DNA from: Streptococcus sp. F0442
GTDB lineage: Bacteria > Bacillota > Bacilli > Lactobacillales > Streptococcaceae
DNA: 64,000 nucleotides
Reading direction: 5' to 3'
Assembly: GCF_000314795.2 (NCBI RefSeq)
Contig: NZ_KB373314.1
Span: 186,001 to 250,000 of the forward strand
The translations under genes and the position numbers were made by a program. A model generated the notes under the pieces. It did not search any database, was not told where the DNA came from, and was given only the letters and a program-made list of their open reading frames with translations. Below are positions 1 through 8,902 of this stretch, one piece after another; position 1 is the stretch's first letter, and each line of letters opens with the position of its first letter.

Positions 1-50
1 TTCTAAATGATTCATTTTATAGTCCTTTGCTTTTTTTCGAAAGCGATTCA

Positions 51-59
51 TGATATAAT
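51..59 (+). promoter_or_regulatory. Extended -10 promoter of relQ operon
   Basis: TGATATAAT is an extended -10 (TGnTATAAT). No good -35 is visible, only a T-rich stretch 17 bases upstream. It lies about 50 bases before the relQ start and would drive relQ-nadK-pseudouridine synthase. Confidence 0.6.
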
Positions 60-110
60 AAGAGATGTGTTTATTGTATACAAAAATGGTTCAGATTACA
101 AGGTGGTAGG

Positions 111-782
111 ATGGCAATTGATTGGGAAAACTTCTTAGACCCTTATATCCAAGCAGTTGGGGAATTAAAAATCAAACTGCGTGGGATTCGTAAACAATAT
201 CGTAAGCAACAAAAGCATTCTCCAATTGAGTTTGTCACTGGCCGTGTCAAACCGATCGAGAGCATCCGAGAAAAGATGATCCGGAGAAATATCTCTGAAG
301 AAAATCTGGCACAGGATATGCAGGATATTGCAGGTCTTCGCATCATGGTCCAGTTCGTAGACGATGTCGAAGAGATCCTAGAAGTTTTGAGACAACGGCA
401 GGACATGCACGTGGTCCAAGAGAGAGATTACATCCGCCACAAGAAATCAAGTGGTTACCGGAGTTACCACGTTGTGGTAGAGTATCCGGTCGATACCATT
501 GATGGTAATGAGACAATCTTAGCAGAAATTCAAATTCGGACCTTGTCCATGAATTTTTGGGCAACGATTGAACACTCGCTCAATTATAAATATAAAGGAG
601 ACTTTCCAGACGAGATCAAAAAACGCTTAGAGACGACTGCAAACCTGGCCTATCTCTTGGATGAAGAGATGGGAGCGATTCGGGATGCGATTCAGGAGGC
701 TCAAGCCCTGTTTGATCCACTTCATCGTAAGTTAAATGATGGCGTTGGAAATAGTGATGACACAGATGAAGACTACAGGTAA
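111..782 (+). CDS. relQ: Small alarmone synthetase RelQ (GTP pyrophosphokinase)
   Basis: Single-domain (p)ppGpp synthetase that transfers pyrophosphate from ATP to GDP/GTP in the cytoplasm. At 223 aa it has the usual length of the RelQ/YjbM group and lacks the HD hydrolase and ACT/TGS domains of long Rel proteins. Family motifs are visible: DIAGLRI (about residues 72-78), GYRSYH (115-120) and EIQIRT (139-144), which form the synthetase active site. A GGTGG-type ribosome site precedes the ATG. Its 3' end overlaps the start of nadK, so the two are translationally coupled. The order relQ-nadK-pseudouridine synthase-pta is the same as I know from pneumococcus. Activity is inferred from family membership. 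Confidence 0.95.
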   Translation: MAIDWENFLDPYIQAVGELKIKLRGIRKQYRKQQKHSPIEFVTGRVKPIESIREKMIRRNISEENLAQDMQDIAGLRIMVQFVDDVEEILEVLRQRQDMHVVQERDYIRHKKSSGYRSYHVVVEYPVDTIDGNETILAEIQIRTLSMNFWATIEHSLNYKYKGDFPDEIKKRLETTANLAYLLDEEMGAIRDAIQEAQALFDPLHRKLNDGVGNSDDTDEDYR

Positions 783-1584
783 AAAAGTATCCATTATTCG
801 CAATCGCAAGCGTCAAAGTGAAGAGGTTTTTCAGCAGTTGCGCTACAAGCTTCGAAAAAATAATTTTATTTTGACGGAAAAGCATCCGGATATTGTGATT
901 TCCATTGGTGGAGATGGGATGTTGCTATCGGCTTTTCACAAGTATGAACACCAGTTGGATCGGGTTCGCTTTATTGGCGTCCATACTGGACACTTAGGAT
1001 TCTATACGGATTACTTGGATAGTGAGATCGATAAGCTAGTTGAGAATTTAAAGTATGATACCGGGGCTAAAGTTTCCTACCCTATTTTGAATGTCAAGTT
1101 AACGTTTGACAATGGTGAAACCCGTACCATGAGAGCCTTGAACGAAGCAACGATCAAGAGAAGTGACCGGACCATGGTAGCGGATCTTACCATCAATGGA
1201 GTTGATTTTGAGCGCTTCAGAGGAGACGGGATTACTGTTTCGACTCCTACAGGAAGTACGGCTTATAATAAATCCTTGGGAGGAGCCGTTCTTCACCCAA
1301 CCATTGAGGCACTGCAGATTGCGGAAATTGCCAGTCTCAACAACCGAGTTTACCGTACCTTGGGTTCTTCTGTTATTGTCCCTAAAAAGGATAAGATTGA
1401 GATTACACCGACGAGACCTGGCTTCCACATTATTTCTGTTGACAATTCAACTTATTCCTATCGCAATATAGCAAAGGTGGAGTACCAGATTGACAACCAT
1501 AAGATCAATTTTGTGGCTAGTTCTAGTCATACCAGCTTCTGGAATCGGGTCAAGGATGCCTTTATCGGAGATGATCGGGAATGA
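757..1584 (+). CDS. nadK: NAD kinase
   Basis: Phosphorylates NAD+ to NADP+. Motifs seen: GGDGM (residues 51-55 from the chosen start), the NE pair (129-130) and TPTGSTAY (163-170), all diagnostic of the NAD kinase fold. I chose the ATG inside relQ that has GGAA six bases upstream and gives [10 protein letters not shown], because pneumococcal NadK starts at the equivalent MKNTGK; an in-frame ATG 21 bases earlier is less likely. About 275 aa, normal for Firmicutes. It overlaps relQ upstream by 26 bases and the pseudouridine synthase downstream by 4. Confidence 0.95.
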   Translation: MTQMKTTGKKVSIIRNRKRQSEEVFQQLRYKLRKNNFILTEKHPDIVISIGGDGMLLSAFHKYEHQLDRVRFIGVHTGHLGFYTDYLDSEIDKLVENLKYDTGAKVSYPILNVKLTFDNGETRTMRALNEATIKRSDRTMVADLTINGVDFERFRGDGITVSTPTGSTAYNKSLGGAVLHPTIEALQIAEIASLNNRVYRTLGSSVIVPKKDKIEITPTRPGFHIISVDNSTYSYRNIAKVEYQIDNHKINFVASSSHTSFWNRVKDAFIGDDRE

Positions 1585-2474
1585 GATTTGAATTCATTGT
1601 CGATGAGCATGTCAAGGTCAAGACTTTCTTGAAAAAGCACGAGGTTTCTAAGGGGCTCTTAGCCAAGATCAAGTTTCGTGGTGGCCAGATCCTTGTCAAT
1701 GGTCGGCCAGAAAATGCTGTTTATTTGTTAGATATTGGCGATCACTTGATCATTGATATTCCAGCAGAAGAAGCTTTTGAAACCTTAAAACCCCTGGATC
1801 GTCCTTTGGATATTTTGTTTGAAGATGATCATTTTTTGGTCTTAAACAAACCCTTTGGCATCGCCTCGATTCCAAGTGCAATTCATTCCAATACCTTGGC
1901 AAACATTGTGAAGGGCTATTATGTAAAACAGGGATATGAGAATCAGCAGGTACATATTGTTACGCGCTTGGATAAGGATACGAGTGGCGTTATGCTCTTC
2001 GCCAAACACGGCTATGCTCATGCCCGTTTAGATAAGCAATTACAGGCCAAGACCATTCAGAAACGCTACTATGCCCTGATTAAGGGAGAAGGCCAGTTAG
2101 ACCCTGTTGGTGATATCATTGCACCCATTGCACGGGATGAAGATTCGATTATTACTCGAAAGGTCGCTAAGGGTGGTAAATATGCCCATACTAGCTACCA
2201 AGTCGTTCAATCTTTTGGCAAGATTCATCTGGTAGATATCCAGTTGCACACAGGTCGGACCCATCAAATTCGGGTTCATTTTTCCCATATTGGTTTTCCA
2301 CTGTTAGGGGATGATCTTTATGGTGGGAGTTTAGAAGATGGCATCGAGCGTCAGGCTCTCCATTGTCACCGTTTATCTTATTATCATCCATTTTTAGGGG
2401 AGGAGTTGGTCATAGAAAGTCCCCTGCCTCCCGATTTTCAAGCTGTATTAGAGCAGCTCAAAAAGAGTCATTAA
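1581..2474 (+). CDS. RluD-family 23S rRNA pseudouridine synthase
   Basis: Isomerises uridine to pseudouridine in RNA, probably 23S rRNA. The hallmark RLDKDTSG sits at about residues 129-136, with D131 as the catalytic aspartate, and GRTHQIRVH lies further on. The N-terminal 60 residues look like an S4-type RNA-binding region. At 297 aa it is typical of the RluD/YjbO type. The start overlaps the nadK stop (ATGA). The exact target uridine cannot be read from the sequence, so I give no symbol. Confidence 0.93.
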   Translation: MRFEFIVDEHVKVKTFLKKHEVSKGLLAKIKFRGGQILVNGRPENAVYLLDIGDHLIIDIPAEEAFETLKPLDRPLDILFEDDHFLVLNKPFGIASIPSAIHSNTLANIVKGYYVKQGYENQQVHIVTRLDKDTSGVMLFAKHGYAHARLDKQLQAKTIQKRYYALIKGEGQLDPVGDIIAPIARDEDSIITRKVAKGGKYAHTSYQVVQSFGKIHLVDIQLHTGRTHQIRVHFSHIGFPLLGDDLYGGSLEDGIERQALHCHRLSYYHPFLGEELVIESPLPPDFQAVLEQLKKSH

Positions 2475-2493
2475 TTATTAGAAGGAGAAACTC

Positions 2494-3468
2494 ATGGAAG
2501 TTTTTGAAAATCTCAAAGCCAATCTTATTGGTAAAAATGCTCGTATTGTATTACCAGAAGGTGAAGAGCCTCGTATTCTGCAAGCAGCAAAACGCATTGT
2601 CAAAGAAACAGACGTAACACCTGTATTGCTTGGGAATCCTGACAAGATTGGTATTTATCTTGAAATTGAAGGAATTTTAGAAGGATATGAAGTCATCAAT
2701 CCTCAAACGTATCCCGATTTTGAAGAGATGGTAGCTTCCTTAGTTGAGCGACGTAATGGGAAAATGACAGAAGAAGAAGCCCGTCAAATCTTGAAAGATG
2801 ACGTTAACTACTTTGGGGTTATGTTGGTTCATATGGGAATTGTCGACGGTATGGTCTCTGGAGCCATCCACTCAACAGCTGCAACCGTTCGTCCGGCTCT
2901 TCAAATCATTAAAACACGTCCAAACGTTAGTCGGACATCTGGTGCCTTCCTCATGGTCCGTGGTTCTGAACGTTACTTGTTTGGGGACTGCGCTATTAAT
3001 ATTAATCCAGATGCTGAAGGCTTGGCTGAAATTGCCATTAACTCTGCCATTACAGCAAAAATGTTTGGTATCGATCCCAAAATCGCTATGTTAAGCTATT
3101 CTACAAAAGGTTCTGGTTTTGGTGAGAGTGTTGATAAGGTAGTTGCAGCGACCAAAATCGCTCATGAGCTTCGTCCTGACTTAGAAATTGATGGAGAATT
3201 GCAATTTGATGCTGCCTTTGTACCGGAAACTGCAGCTTTGAAGGCTCCAGGAAGCAAGGTAGCAGGACAAGCCAATGTCTTTATCTTCCCTGGTATCGAA
3301 GCAGGTAACATTGGGTACAAGATGGCAGAGCGTCTTGGTGGTTTTGCGGCGGTTGGTCCAGTATTGCAAGGGTTGAACAAACCAGTAAATGACCTCTCTC
3401 GTGGCTGTAATGCTGATGATGTTTACAAACTGACCTTGATTACAGCGGCTCAAGCAGTTGAACAGTAA
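2494..3468 (+). CDS. pta: Phosphate acetyltransferase
   Basis: Interconverts acetyl-CoA and acetyl phosphate. With acetate kinase (not in this window) it forms the acetate/ATP branch that is important in aerobically growing streptococci. The 324-aa protein matches the short single-domain Pta class throughout, including the stretch around RPALQIIKTRPNVSRTSG and the C-terminal PVNDLSRGC. An AAGGAG site precedes the ATG. It lies 19 bases after the pseudouridine synthase and ends at a strong terminator, so it is the last gene of the relQ transcript or has its own promoter. Confidence 0.96.
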   Translation: MEVFENLKANLIGKNARIVLPEGEEPRILQAAKRIVKETDVTPVLLGNPDKIGIYLEIEGILEGYEVINPQTYPDFEEMVASLVERRNGKMTEEEARQILKDDVNYFGVMLVHMGIVDGMVSGAIHSTAATVRPALQIIKTRPNVSRTSGAFLMVRGSERYLFGDCAININPDAEGLAEIAINSAITAKMFGIDPKIAMLSYSTKGSGFGESVDKVVAATKIAHELRPDLEIDGELQFDAAFVPETAALKAPGSKVAGQANVFIFPGIEAGNIGYKMAERLGGFAAVGPVLQGLNKPVNDLSRGCNADDVYKLTLITAAQAVEQ

Positions 3469-3477
3469 AAAAGAATT

Positions 3478-3505
3478 AGACTCAGGACTTCCCTGAGTCT
3501 TTTTA
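3478..3505 (+). terminator. Rho-independent terminator after pta
   Basis: Nine-base-pair stem AGACTCAGG/CCTGAGTCT with loop ACTTC followed by TTTTT. Confidence 0.9.
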
Positions 3506-3542
3506 TGTGCAAATCAGAATTCCTTTCCTCAATACGATTCTG

Positions 3543-3550
3543 TGGTATAC
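3543..3550 (+). promoter_or_regulatory. Extended -10 of mutY, next to the start codon
   Basis: GGTATACT (TATACT at 3545-3550, preceded by TGG) lies 7 bases before the first ATG of mutY. Initiation at the usual distance would place the first nucleotide at or just before that ATG. Confidence 0.5.
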
Positions 3551-3557
3551 TAGGAAT

Positions 3558-4703
3558 ATGATGGATTTAAAAGACTATGGGATTACCATGTGGGAAGAGG
3601 AAAAAATTGCCTCTTTCCGAGAAAAATTATTAGCTTGGTATGATGGCAATAAACGAGATCTTCCTTGGAGAAGGACGCAGGATCCTTATAAAATATGGAT
3701 CTCAGAGATTATGCTCCAACAGACACGAGTGGATACAGTCATTCCCTATTATGAGCGTTTTTTGGATTGGTTTCCGACGATCGCTGATTTGGCTCAAGCT
3801 CCTGAAGAAAAACTCTTAAAGGCTTGGGAAGGCTTGGGCTATTACTCACGGGTCCGTAATATGCAGAAAGCTGCACAGCAAATCATGGAGGACCATGAGG
3901 GTGTGTTCCCAGCCACTTATGAGGCTATCTCTAAACTCAAGGGAATTGGACCTTATACAGCTGGTGCCATTGCCAGTATTGCTTTTGGCTTACCAGAGCC
4001 AGCAGTGGATGGCAATGTCATGCGGGTTTTAGCTCGTTTGTTTGAGGTGGACTACGATATCGGAATCCCGACCAATCGCAAGATTTTTCAAGCCATGATG
4101 GAAATCTTGATCGATCCAGAGCGTCCTGGTGATTTCAACCAGGCTTTGATGGATTTGGGCTCAGATATTGAATCTCCAATCAATCCACGGCCGGAAGAGA
4201 GTCCTGTAAAAGAGTTTAGCGCGGCTTATCAACATGGAACCATGGATCGTTATCCCATTAAGGCTCCTAAGAAGAAACCGGTACCTGTCTATCTAACAGC
4301 CTTTATTATCAAGGATAGCCAAGGGCGCTATTTGCTGGAGAAAAATGAGCGAGAAGGGCTTTTGTCAGGTTTTTGGCATTTCCCTTTGATCGAAGTGGGT
4401 AGCCTATCTGAGAACCTAGGCCAATTGTCACTACTGGATGGGCAGGGTCATTTAGTAGACAACCCCGAAATTCTCTCCTTTGAGCAGGACTATGATTTGG
4501 TCATTGATTGGCAGGATAGGTCTTATCCTATCGTTCAGCATGTTTTTTCGCATCGCAAGTGGCAGGTTCAACTTCGATACGGCTTGGTAAAAGAAGGAGA
4601 GCAATCAACCAGTGAATCGACTGTTTGGTTGCTACCAGAAGAATTTTCGGCCTATCCTTTTGCCAAACCCCAGCAAAAGATTTGGGAAGCCTTTAATAAA
4701 TAA
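3558..4703 (+). CDS. mutY: A/G-specific adenine DNA glycosylase MutY, lacking the Fe-S cluster
   Basis: Removes adenine mispaired with 8-oxoguanine or G. The HhH-GPD core is intact: E50 in SEIMLQQTRV, the hairpin LKGIGPYTAG (about 127-136) and catalytic D151 in VDGNVMRV. A C-terminal NUDIX-like domain (about residues 245-380) recognises 8-oxoG. The four cysteines that normally bind the [4Fe-4S] cluster after residue 200 are absent and replaced by IESPINPRPEESPVKEF. I recall the same from pneumococcal MutY. Two ATGs stand side by side (MMDLKDYG) and match the pneumococcal start MLDLKEYG; the longer upstream reading frame crosses the promoter and is unlikely. Confidence 0.94.
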   Translation: MMDLKDYGITMWEEEKIASFREKLLAWYDGNKRDLPWRRTQDPYKIWISEIMLQQTRVDTVIPYYERFLDWFPTIADLAQAPEEKLLKAWEGLGYYSRVRNMQKAAQQIMEDHEGVFPATYEAISKLKGIGPYTAGAIASIAFGLPEPAVDGNVMRVLARLFEVDYDIGIPTNRKIFQAMMEILIDPERPGDFNQALMDLGSDIESPINPRPEESPVKEFSAAYQHGTMDRYPIKAPKKKPVPVYLTAFIIKDSQGRYLLEKNEREGLLSGFWHFPLIEVGSLSENLGQLSLLDGQGHLVDNPEILSFEQDYDLVIDWQDRSYPIVQHVFSHRKWQVQLRYGLVKEGEQSTSESTVWLLPEEFSAYPFAKPQQKIWEAFNK

Positions 4704-4762
4704 AGGTTCATCTCAATTTAGAGCATAAGTTTATGAAGAAAGAATAGGATTATGTAACTTAT

Positions 4763-5419
4763 ATGGAGTATAGACCAGATTATTCAGATAAAAATTTTAT
4801 TGGACCTCGTAGTATATTTGCTAGTATTCTCTATTTTATATTAGCTTGTTTCAATTATTTTTTAGGTCTTGTATATTTCATTATCATTCGTCAATTATAT
4901 ACGAATCATGCAAACATCATTTCTATTCTAATTTGTTGTTTTATCTGTTACAATTTATTTTTCTTGATTCGTGAGTTGAATTTTAAAATCCTTCACTGGT
5001 GTGGTTACCACGCCTCACCAAAATATAATAGATTTGGCAGAGGGAGATTTCCTTTATTTAATAAAATAACAAGATCATATAAAATGCATTACATGAAAAG
5101 ATCAAAGAAACACCAATTTCTATTCCTACTCAGTTATTTGCTTTATTTAAATTTATTACCCATCTGTACCTTTATATATTTTTATTTTATAATACATTTT
5201 AATATAACAGAGTTCAATAACGAAAATAAAATCTATTTTTGTATCATCTTCATCCTGTTATTTGTGCTAATCGCTATATTAGAATTACTTTTTAAAAGAT
5301 ATAGAAAATGGTATACAAAACATTTTAATCTTGATGATAGGCTAGAGGAGCATGAATTTCCAATATTTTTCTTAAAAGAAAAGGATATTTATTATAATAG
5401 TTCGATTAAAAGATTTTGA
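4763..5419 (+). CDS. Unrecognised membrane protein
   Basis: A 218-aa protein I do not recognise. About four hydrophobic segments are visible (roughly residues 17-42, 50-70, 120-146 and 155-177), separated by short basic loops. The C-terminal 40 residues are charged and probably cytoplasmic. The gene is clearly more AT-rich than mutY and pgm beside it and uses many ATT/ATA/TTA codons, which suggests acquisition by transfer. The ribosome site is poor (AGGA about 14 bases upstream), so the start is uncertain. It stands alone between mutY and a convergent thioredoxin-like gene. Confidence 0.7.
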   Translation: MEYRPDYSDKNFIGPRSIFASILYFILACFNYFLGLVYFIIIRQLYTNHANIISILICCFICYNLFFLIRELNFKILHWCGYHASPKYNRFGRGRFPLFNKITRSYKMHYMKRSKKHQFLFLLSYLLYLNLLPICTFIYFYFIIHFNITEFNNENKIYFCIIFILLFVLIAILELLFKRYRKWYTKHFNLDDRLEEHEFPIFFLKEKDIYYNSSIKRF

Positions 5420-5439
5420 CAATTTTTATTGAAAACGAA

Positions 5440-5473
5440 AAATAGCTAGAGAATCATCTCTAGCTATTTTTTC
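5440..5473. terminator. Bidirectional terminator
   Basis: Stem AAATAGCTAGAGA / TCTCTAGCTATTT with loop ATCA, flanked by A-rich and T-rich runs. It serves the membrane protein on the plus strand and the thioredoxin-like gene on the minus strand. Confidence 0.9.
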
Positions 5474-5821
5474 TTATAAATGAGCAAAGACTTTGATTTC
5501 TTCTTCTGACATAGAAGAGTCACAACGCACGCTGACTTTTCCGTCTTCTGTATGAAGGAAGCCTGGAACAGTTGGAATACCATAGGTAGAACGGAAGGCT
5601 TGCAAAGCATCAAGTTGACTTGGTTCTTCACTATTAATAAAGTAGATATGAGCTTTTGTTTCAGCTACGACTGTTGCTAGTTTAGCAGCGAACTTCCGGC
5701 AGTAAGGACAAGTCTTGCGTCCAATAAAGAAGGTCGCTGTTTCTTTTGTGTCGATAGCTTCTTGCGCACGCGCAACAGTGGTTACTTCAAGATCTTTAAT
5801 ATCTTCTAAAAATTGTTCCAT
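5474..5821 (-). CDS. Thioredoxin-like protein (bacteriocin-transport-accessory type)
   Basis: A 115-aa cytoplasmic thiol-disulfide protein. The CPYC active site is at C38-C41, followed by a thioredoxin fold with the cis-proline region YGIPTVPG. It resembles the family annotated in streptococci as bacteriocin transport accessory or thioredoxin-like proteins. No signal peptide is visible. I chose the ATG preceded by GAGGTAATCTC, giving MEQFLEDIKD; a longer frame runs back into the upstream terminator and is unlikely. It lies downstream of pgm on the same strand but is separated from it by a terminator, so it may be a separate unit. The substrate is unknown. Confidence 0.82.
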   Translation of the reverse strand: MEQFLEDIKDLEVTTVARAQEAIDTKETATFFIGRKTCPYCRKFAAKLATVVAETKAHIYFINSEEPSQLDALQAFRSTYGIPTVPGFLHTEDGKVSVRCDSSMSEEEIKVFAHL

Positions 5822-5885
5822 GAGATTACCTCGCTTTCTTATAAATCTAGTATGCCATAAAGGACGAAAAAATGCTTTATTTTGA

Positions 5886-5921
5886 TACGAAAAAAGATGA
5901 GATTGCTTGATCTCATCTTTT
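5886..5921 (-). terminator. Terminator after pgm
   Basis: Stem AAAAGATGAGAT/ATCTCATCTTTT with a 6-base loop. On the minus strand it is followed by a T-run. Confidence 0.85.
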
Positions 5922-5928
5922 ATCTTGC

Positions 5929-7644
5929 TCATTTTACAAAGGCATTGATTTCTGCTTCGATGTTAGCAATTTTTTCTTTAGCATCTGCTTCAGATTCACC
6001 AACTGTAGCGATGTAGAATTTGATTTTTGGTTCTGTTCCAGAAGGACGCACGGCAAACCATGAATCATCAGCCAAGATGTATTTCAATACGTTACTTGGA
6101 GGAGTTGTTAATTTTTCAACGCCGTCAGCAGTAGTAGCTGTTTGTTCTAAGAAGTCTTCTGTCTTAGCAATGTCAGTGTTGTTGAATTGTTTAGGAGCGT
6201 TACCACGGAATTTATTCATGATTTTCTTGATTTCAGCAGCTCCATCCACACCTGAAAGGGTAACAGAGATGGTCTTTTCTGCGAAGTAACCATATTGTTT
6301 GTAGATTTCTTCGATACCATCTGCCAAAGTCATACCACGTGAGCGGTAGTAAGCTGCGATTTCAGCAACGATCAATACGGCTTGGATAGCGTCTTTATCA
6401 CGTACAAATGGTTTGATGAGGTAACCGAAGCTTTCTTCAAAACCGAGCATGTATGTGTGGTTGTGTTGAGTTTCAAATTCATGGATTTTTTCACCGATAA
6501 ATTTGAAACCAGTCAAGACGTTAAACATGGTTGCGCCGTAGCTTTCTGCAATCTTAGTCACCAATTCAGTTGATACAATTGATTTACAAAGGGCAGCATT
6601 AGCAGGGAGTGTGCCTGCTGTTTTGTGGGCTTCAAGGATATATTTGGCAATGATTGCCCCAATTTGGTTACCGGAGAGGTTGAGGTAAGAACCATCTGGT
6701 TGGCGGATTTCGACACCAAGGCGGTCAGCGTCTGGGTCTGTTGCAACTAAGACGTCGGCATCCACTTCTCGACCAAGTTCTTCAGCAAGAGCAAAGGCTG
6801 CTTGGCTTTCAGGGTTAGGAGATTTAACAGTTGAGAAGTCAGCATCAGGAACCGCTTGAGCTTCAACAACTTGAACTGCTTCAAATCCAGCTTGAGCAAG
6901 GGCACGGCGTGCCAACATTTCACCAGTACCATGAAGTGGCGTGTAGACAATCTTCATGTCGCGACCGTACTCATTGATCAAGTCTTGGTTGATGTTAACG
7001 TCTTTCACTTCTTTAAGGTATTCGGCATCAACTGCTTCACCAATCACCTCAATTAAGCCACTGGCTTTGCTTTCTTCGAGGTTAGCTAATTGAACAGTGA
7101 AAGGATTCTCAATGGCACGGATGTAGTCTGTCAAGGCATCGGCATCTGCTGGTGGCATTTGTCCACCGTCTTCGCCATAAACTTTGTATCCGTTAAATGG
7201 AGCTGGGTTGTGGCTAGCAGTTACCATGATCCCAGCAAATGTGTGGAGATGACGTACTGCGAATGACAATTCAGGTGTTGGACGAAGGCTCTCAAATACA
7301 TAAGATTTAATACCGTGAGCTGCCAAAACTTGAGCGGATTCAAAAGCGAACTCAGGAGAGAAGTGACGGCTGTCATAAGCGATAGCAACACCGCGTTTTT
7401 TAGCTTCCTCCCCTTTTGAGTCAATCAATTGGGCTAAACCTTCAGTTGCTTGGCGAACCACATAAATGTTAATACGGTTAGTACCAGCACCGATCAAACC
7501 ACGCATACCTGCTGTACCGAATTCAAGGTTAGTATAGAAGGCATCTTCTTTGGTTTTTTCGTCCATTGCGACCAACTCTTCACGAAGGTAAGCTGGTAAT
7601 TCAGCAAAGTCGAGCCATTTTTGGTAGTTTTCTTGATAAGTCAT
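5929..7644 (-). CDS. pgm: Alpha-phosphoglucomutase / phosphomannomutase
   Basis: Interconverts glucose-1-phosphate and glucose-6-phosphate, supplying UDP-glucose for capsule, glycolipid and teichoic acid precursors. It is a 571-aa member of the phosphohexomutase superfamily. The phosphoserine loop TASHNPAPFNG has S144, the metal loop DPDADRLG follows, and GFEESFGY and the C-terminal phosphate-binding RPSGTEPK are present. The start has an AAGGAG site. A cre-like box just after the -10 suggests carbon catabolite control. Confidence 0.95.
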   Translation of the reverse strand: MTYQENYQKWLDFAELPAYLREELVAMDEKTKEDAFYTNLEFGTAGMRGLIGAGTNRINIYVVRQATEGLAQLIDSKGEEAKKRGVAIAYDSRHFSPEFAFESAQVLAAHGIKSYVFESLRPTPELSFAVRHLHTFAGIMVTASHNPAPFNGYKVYGEDGGQMPPADADALTDYIRAIENPFTVQLANLEESKASGLIEVIGEAVDAEYLKEVKDVNINQDLINEYGRDMKIVYTPLHGTGEMLARRALAQAGFEAVQVVEAQAVPDADFSTVKSPNPESQAAFALAEELGREVDADVLVATDPDADRLGVEIRQPDGSYLNLSGNQIGAIIAKYILEAHKTAGTLPANAALCKSIVSTELVTKIAESYGATMFNVLTGFKFIGEKIHEFETQHNHTYMLGFEESFGYLIKPFVRDKDAIQAVLIVAEIAAYYRSRGMTLADGIEEIYKQYGYFAEKTISVTLSGVDGAAEIKKIMNKFRGNAPKQFNNTDIAKTEDFLEQTATTADGVEKLTTPPSNVLKYILADDSWFAVRPSGTEPKIKFYIATVGESEADAKEKIANIEAEINAFVK

Positions 7645-7669
7645 GCAAGCGTCTCCTTTTTGCTATATA

Positions 7670-7690
7670 TTTAATCGCTTTCATTATAGC
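7670..7690 (-). promoter_or_regulatory. pgm promoter with cre-like box
   Basis: On the minus strand TGCTATAAT (extended -10; TATAAT at 7683-7688) is followed directly by TGAAAGCGATTAAA (7670-7683). That matches the CcpA consensus TGWAANCGNTNWCA at 13 of 14 positions. A box at the transcription start would be expected to repress. Confidence 0.55.
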
Positions 7691-7754
7691 AAATTTTTTC
7701 AGAAAATTCTAGCGATAATTGTAAATCTTTTCAAAAATAAAGAGGGAATTTTGG

Positions 7755-7790
7755 ATAGAAAAAAGGTCCAGACAAATCTGTCTCGACCTA
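7755..7790 (-). terminator. Terminator after panT
   Basis: Stem AGGTC.GAGACA / TGTCT.GACCT with a short loop, followed on the minus strand by TTTTTTC. Confidence 0.85.
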
Positions 7791-7795
7791 ATTTT

Positions 7796-8362
7796 CTATT
7801 TTAATTTTTCAAGGGATGGGACGACTGCACTAGTAATGAGTACTGTCGCAATGACTTCGATGAGTGAGTTAGTAGACACAATCAAGCCAAGGAAATTTTG
7901 AATTCCGCCTCCAAAACTGTTCCCAAAGAAGAAGTAAATCCCGCTTAAAACGAATACAGTATTGGTCATAGAACCGATCATCCCCGCTACCATAAGTCCT
8001 GTACGATTGTGGAACCATCGATAGACGAAATAAGGTGTTACCCCGATGAGAATACGTGGTACTAAAGCGATGAGAAGGGAGTAGAGATTTCCGTGAGGGA
8101 CAAAAGGACTAAAGAGATAACTTGCTGGGGTTAAAACCAGTGTATTCATGGTGAGGCTAAAGAGTCCCATGAGTAGTCCTAGAATAGCACCTGTACGAGG
8201 TCCATAAATGATAGATGCGATCACGACAGGGATATGAACCAAGGTTGGTTGGATTCCTGATGGAACAAATTGCAGAATGAAGGATGTCACAAAATGAATG
8301 GTAATCATGACTGCAAAGAAGATGGCAATTCGTGAAATAGAAGATGATTTTCTCATAAACAA
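7796..8362 (-). CDS. panT: ECF transporter S component, probably pantothenate (PanT)
   Basis: A 188-aa integral membrane protein with about six hydrophobic segments, of the ECF S-component type. It would bind the vitamin and dock on the shared EcfA/EcfT module (not in this window). Its start overlaps the 3' end of coaC, and the coaB-coaC-panT order matches the streptococcal pantothenate operon, so the substrate is inferred from context. ATG codons at 8362 and 8356 are both possible starts. The family is certain in outline, the ligand less so. Confidence 0.85.
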   Translation of the reverse strand: MFMRKSSSISRIAIFFAVMITIHFVTSFILQFVPSGIQPTLVHIPVVIASIIYGPRTGAILGLLMGLFSLTMNTLVLTPASYLFSPFVPHGNLYSLLIALVPRILIGVTPYFVYRWFHNRTGLMVAGMIGSMTNTVFVLSGIYFFFGNSFGGGIQNFLGLIVSTNSLIEVIATVLITSAVVPSLEKLK

Positions 8363-8892
8363 TGCTCCTTAACGGCTTTTACAATAGATTCTACAGTTGC
8401 TAGAGCTCCAGACCCTTGATCGCCACAAGCGAGAGTAGCATGGCGAGGTTGAATAATCTGATAGCCGTAGTCTTGTAAGAGTTTTAGATTTCGTTGGGTA
8501 GCTGGGTGTTCCAGCATTTTTGTATTCATAGCGGGGGCTAGTAATTTTTTTGTTCTTTGAGGCAAGGCTAGAGCTGTACCTGTCACCATATTATCTGCTA
8601 GCCCCATGGCAAGTTTAGCAATCGTATTGGCACTAGCCGGTGCTACAAGAAAGATGTCCGTTTCTTTCCCGATGTCGATGTGCTCAATCCGCTGTGGATC
8701 CTCTTCAATCATGACATCTAGACCGACTGGATTTTTTGAAAGAACCTGAAGAGTTAGGGGAGTAATAAATTTTCTAGCTGCAGGAGTCATAAGAACTTTG
8801 ACTTCCAGTCCTAATTTGGTTAGTTGACTGGTAATATCAGCTGCTTTATAGGCGGAAATACTCCCGGTAACGGCTAATGTAATCTGTGTCAT
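8353..8892 (-). CDS. coaC: Phosphopantothenoylcysteine decarboxylase
   Basis: Flavoprotein that decarboxylates 4'-phosphopantothenoylcysteine to 4'-phosphopantetheine in CoA synthesis. At 179 aa it is the free-standing CoaC form; in many bacteria it is fused to CoaB. Family features: the N-terminal GSISAYKAAD flavin-binding loop, the histidine in IEHID, PASANTIAKLA and the substrate-clamp PAMN. It starts 10 bases after coaB and overlaps panT. Confidence 0.95.
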   Translation of the reverse strand: MTQITLAVTGSISAYKAADITSQLTKLGLEVKVLMTPAARKFITPLTLQVLSKNPVGLDVMIEEDPQRIEHIDIGKETDIFLVAPASANTIAKLAMGLADNMVTGTALALPQRTKKLLAPAMNTKMLEHPATQRNLKLLQDYGYQIIQPRHATLACGDQGSGALATVESIVKAVKEHCL

Positions 8893-8902
8893 ATATTCCT
8901 TC

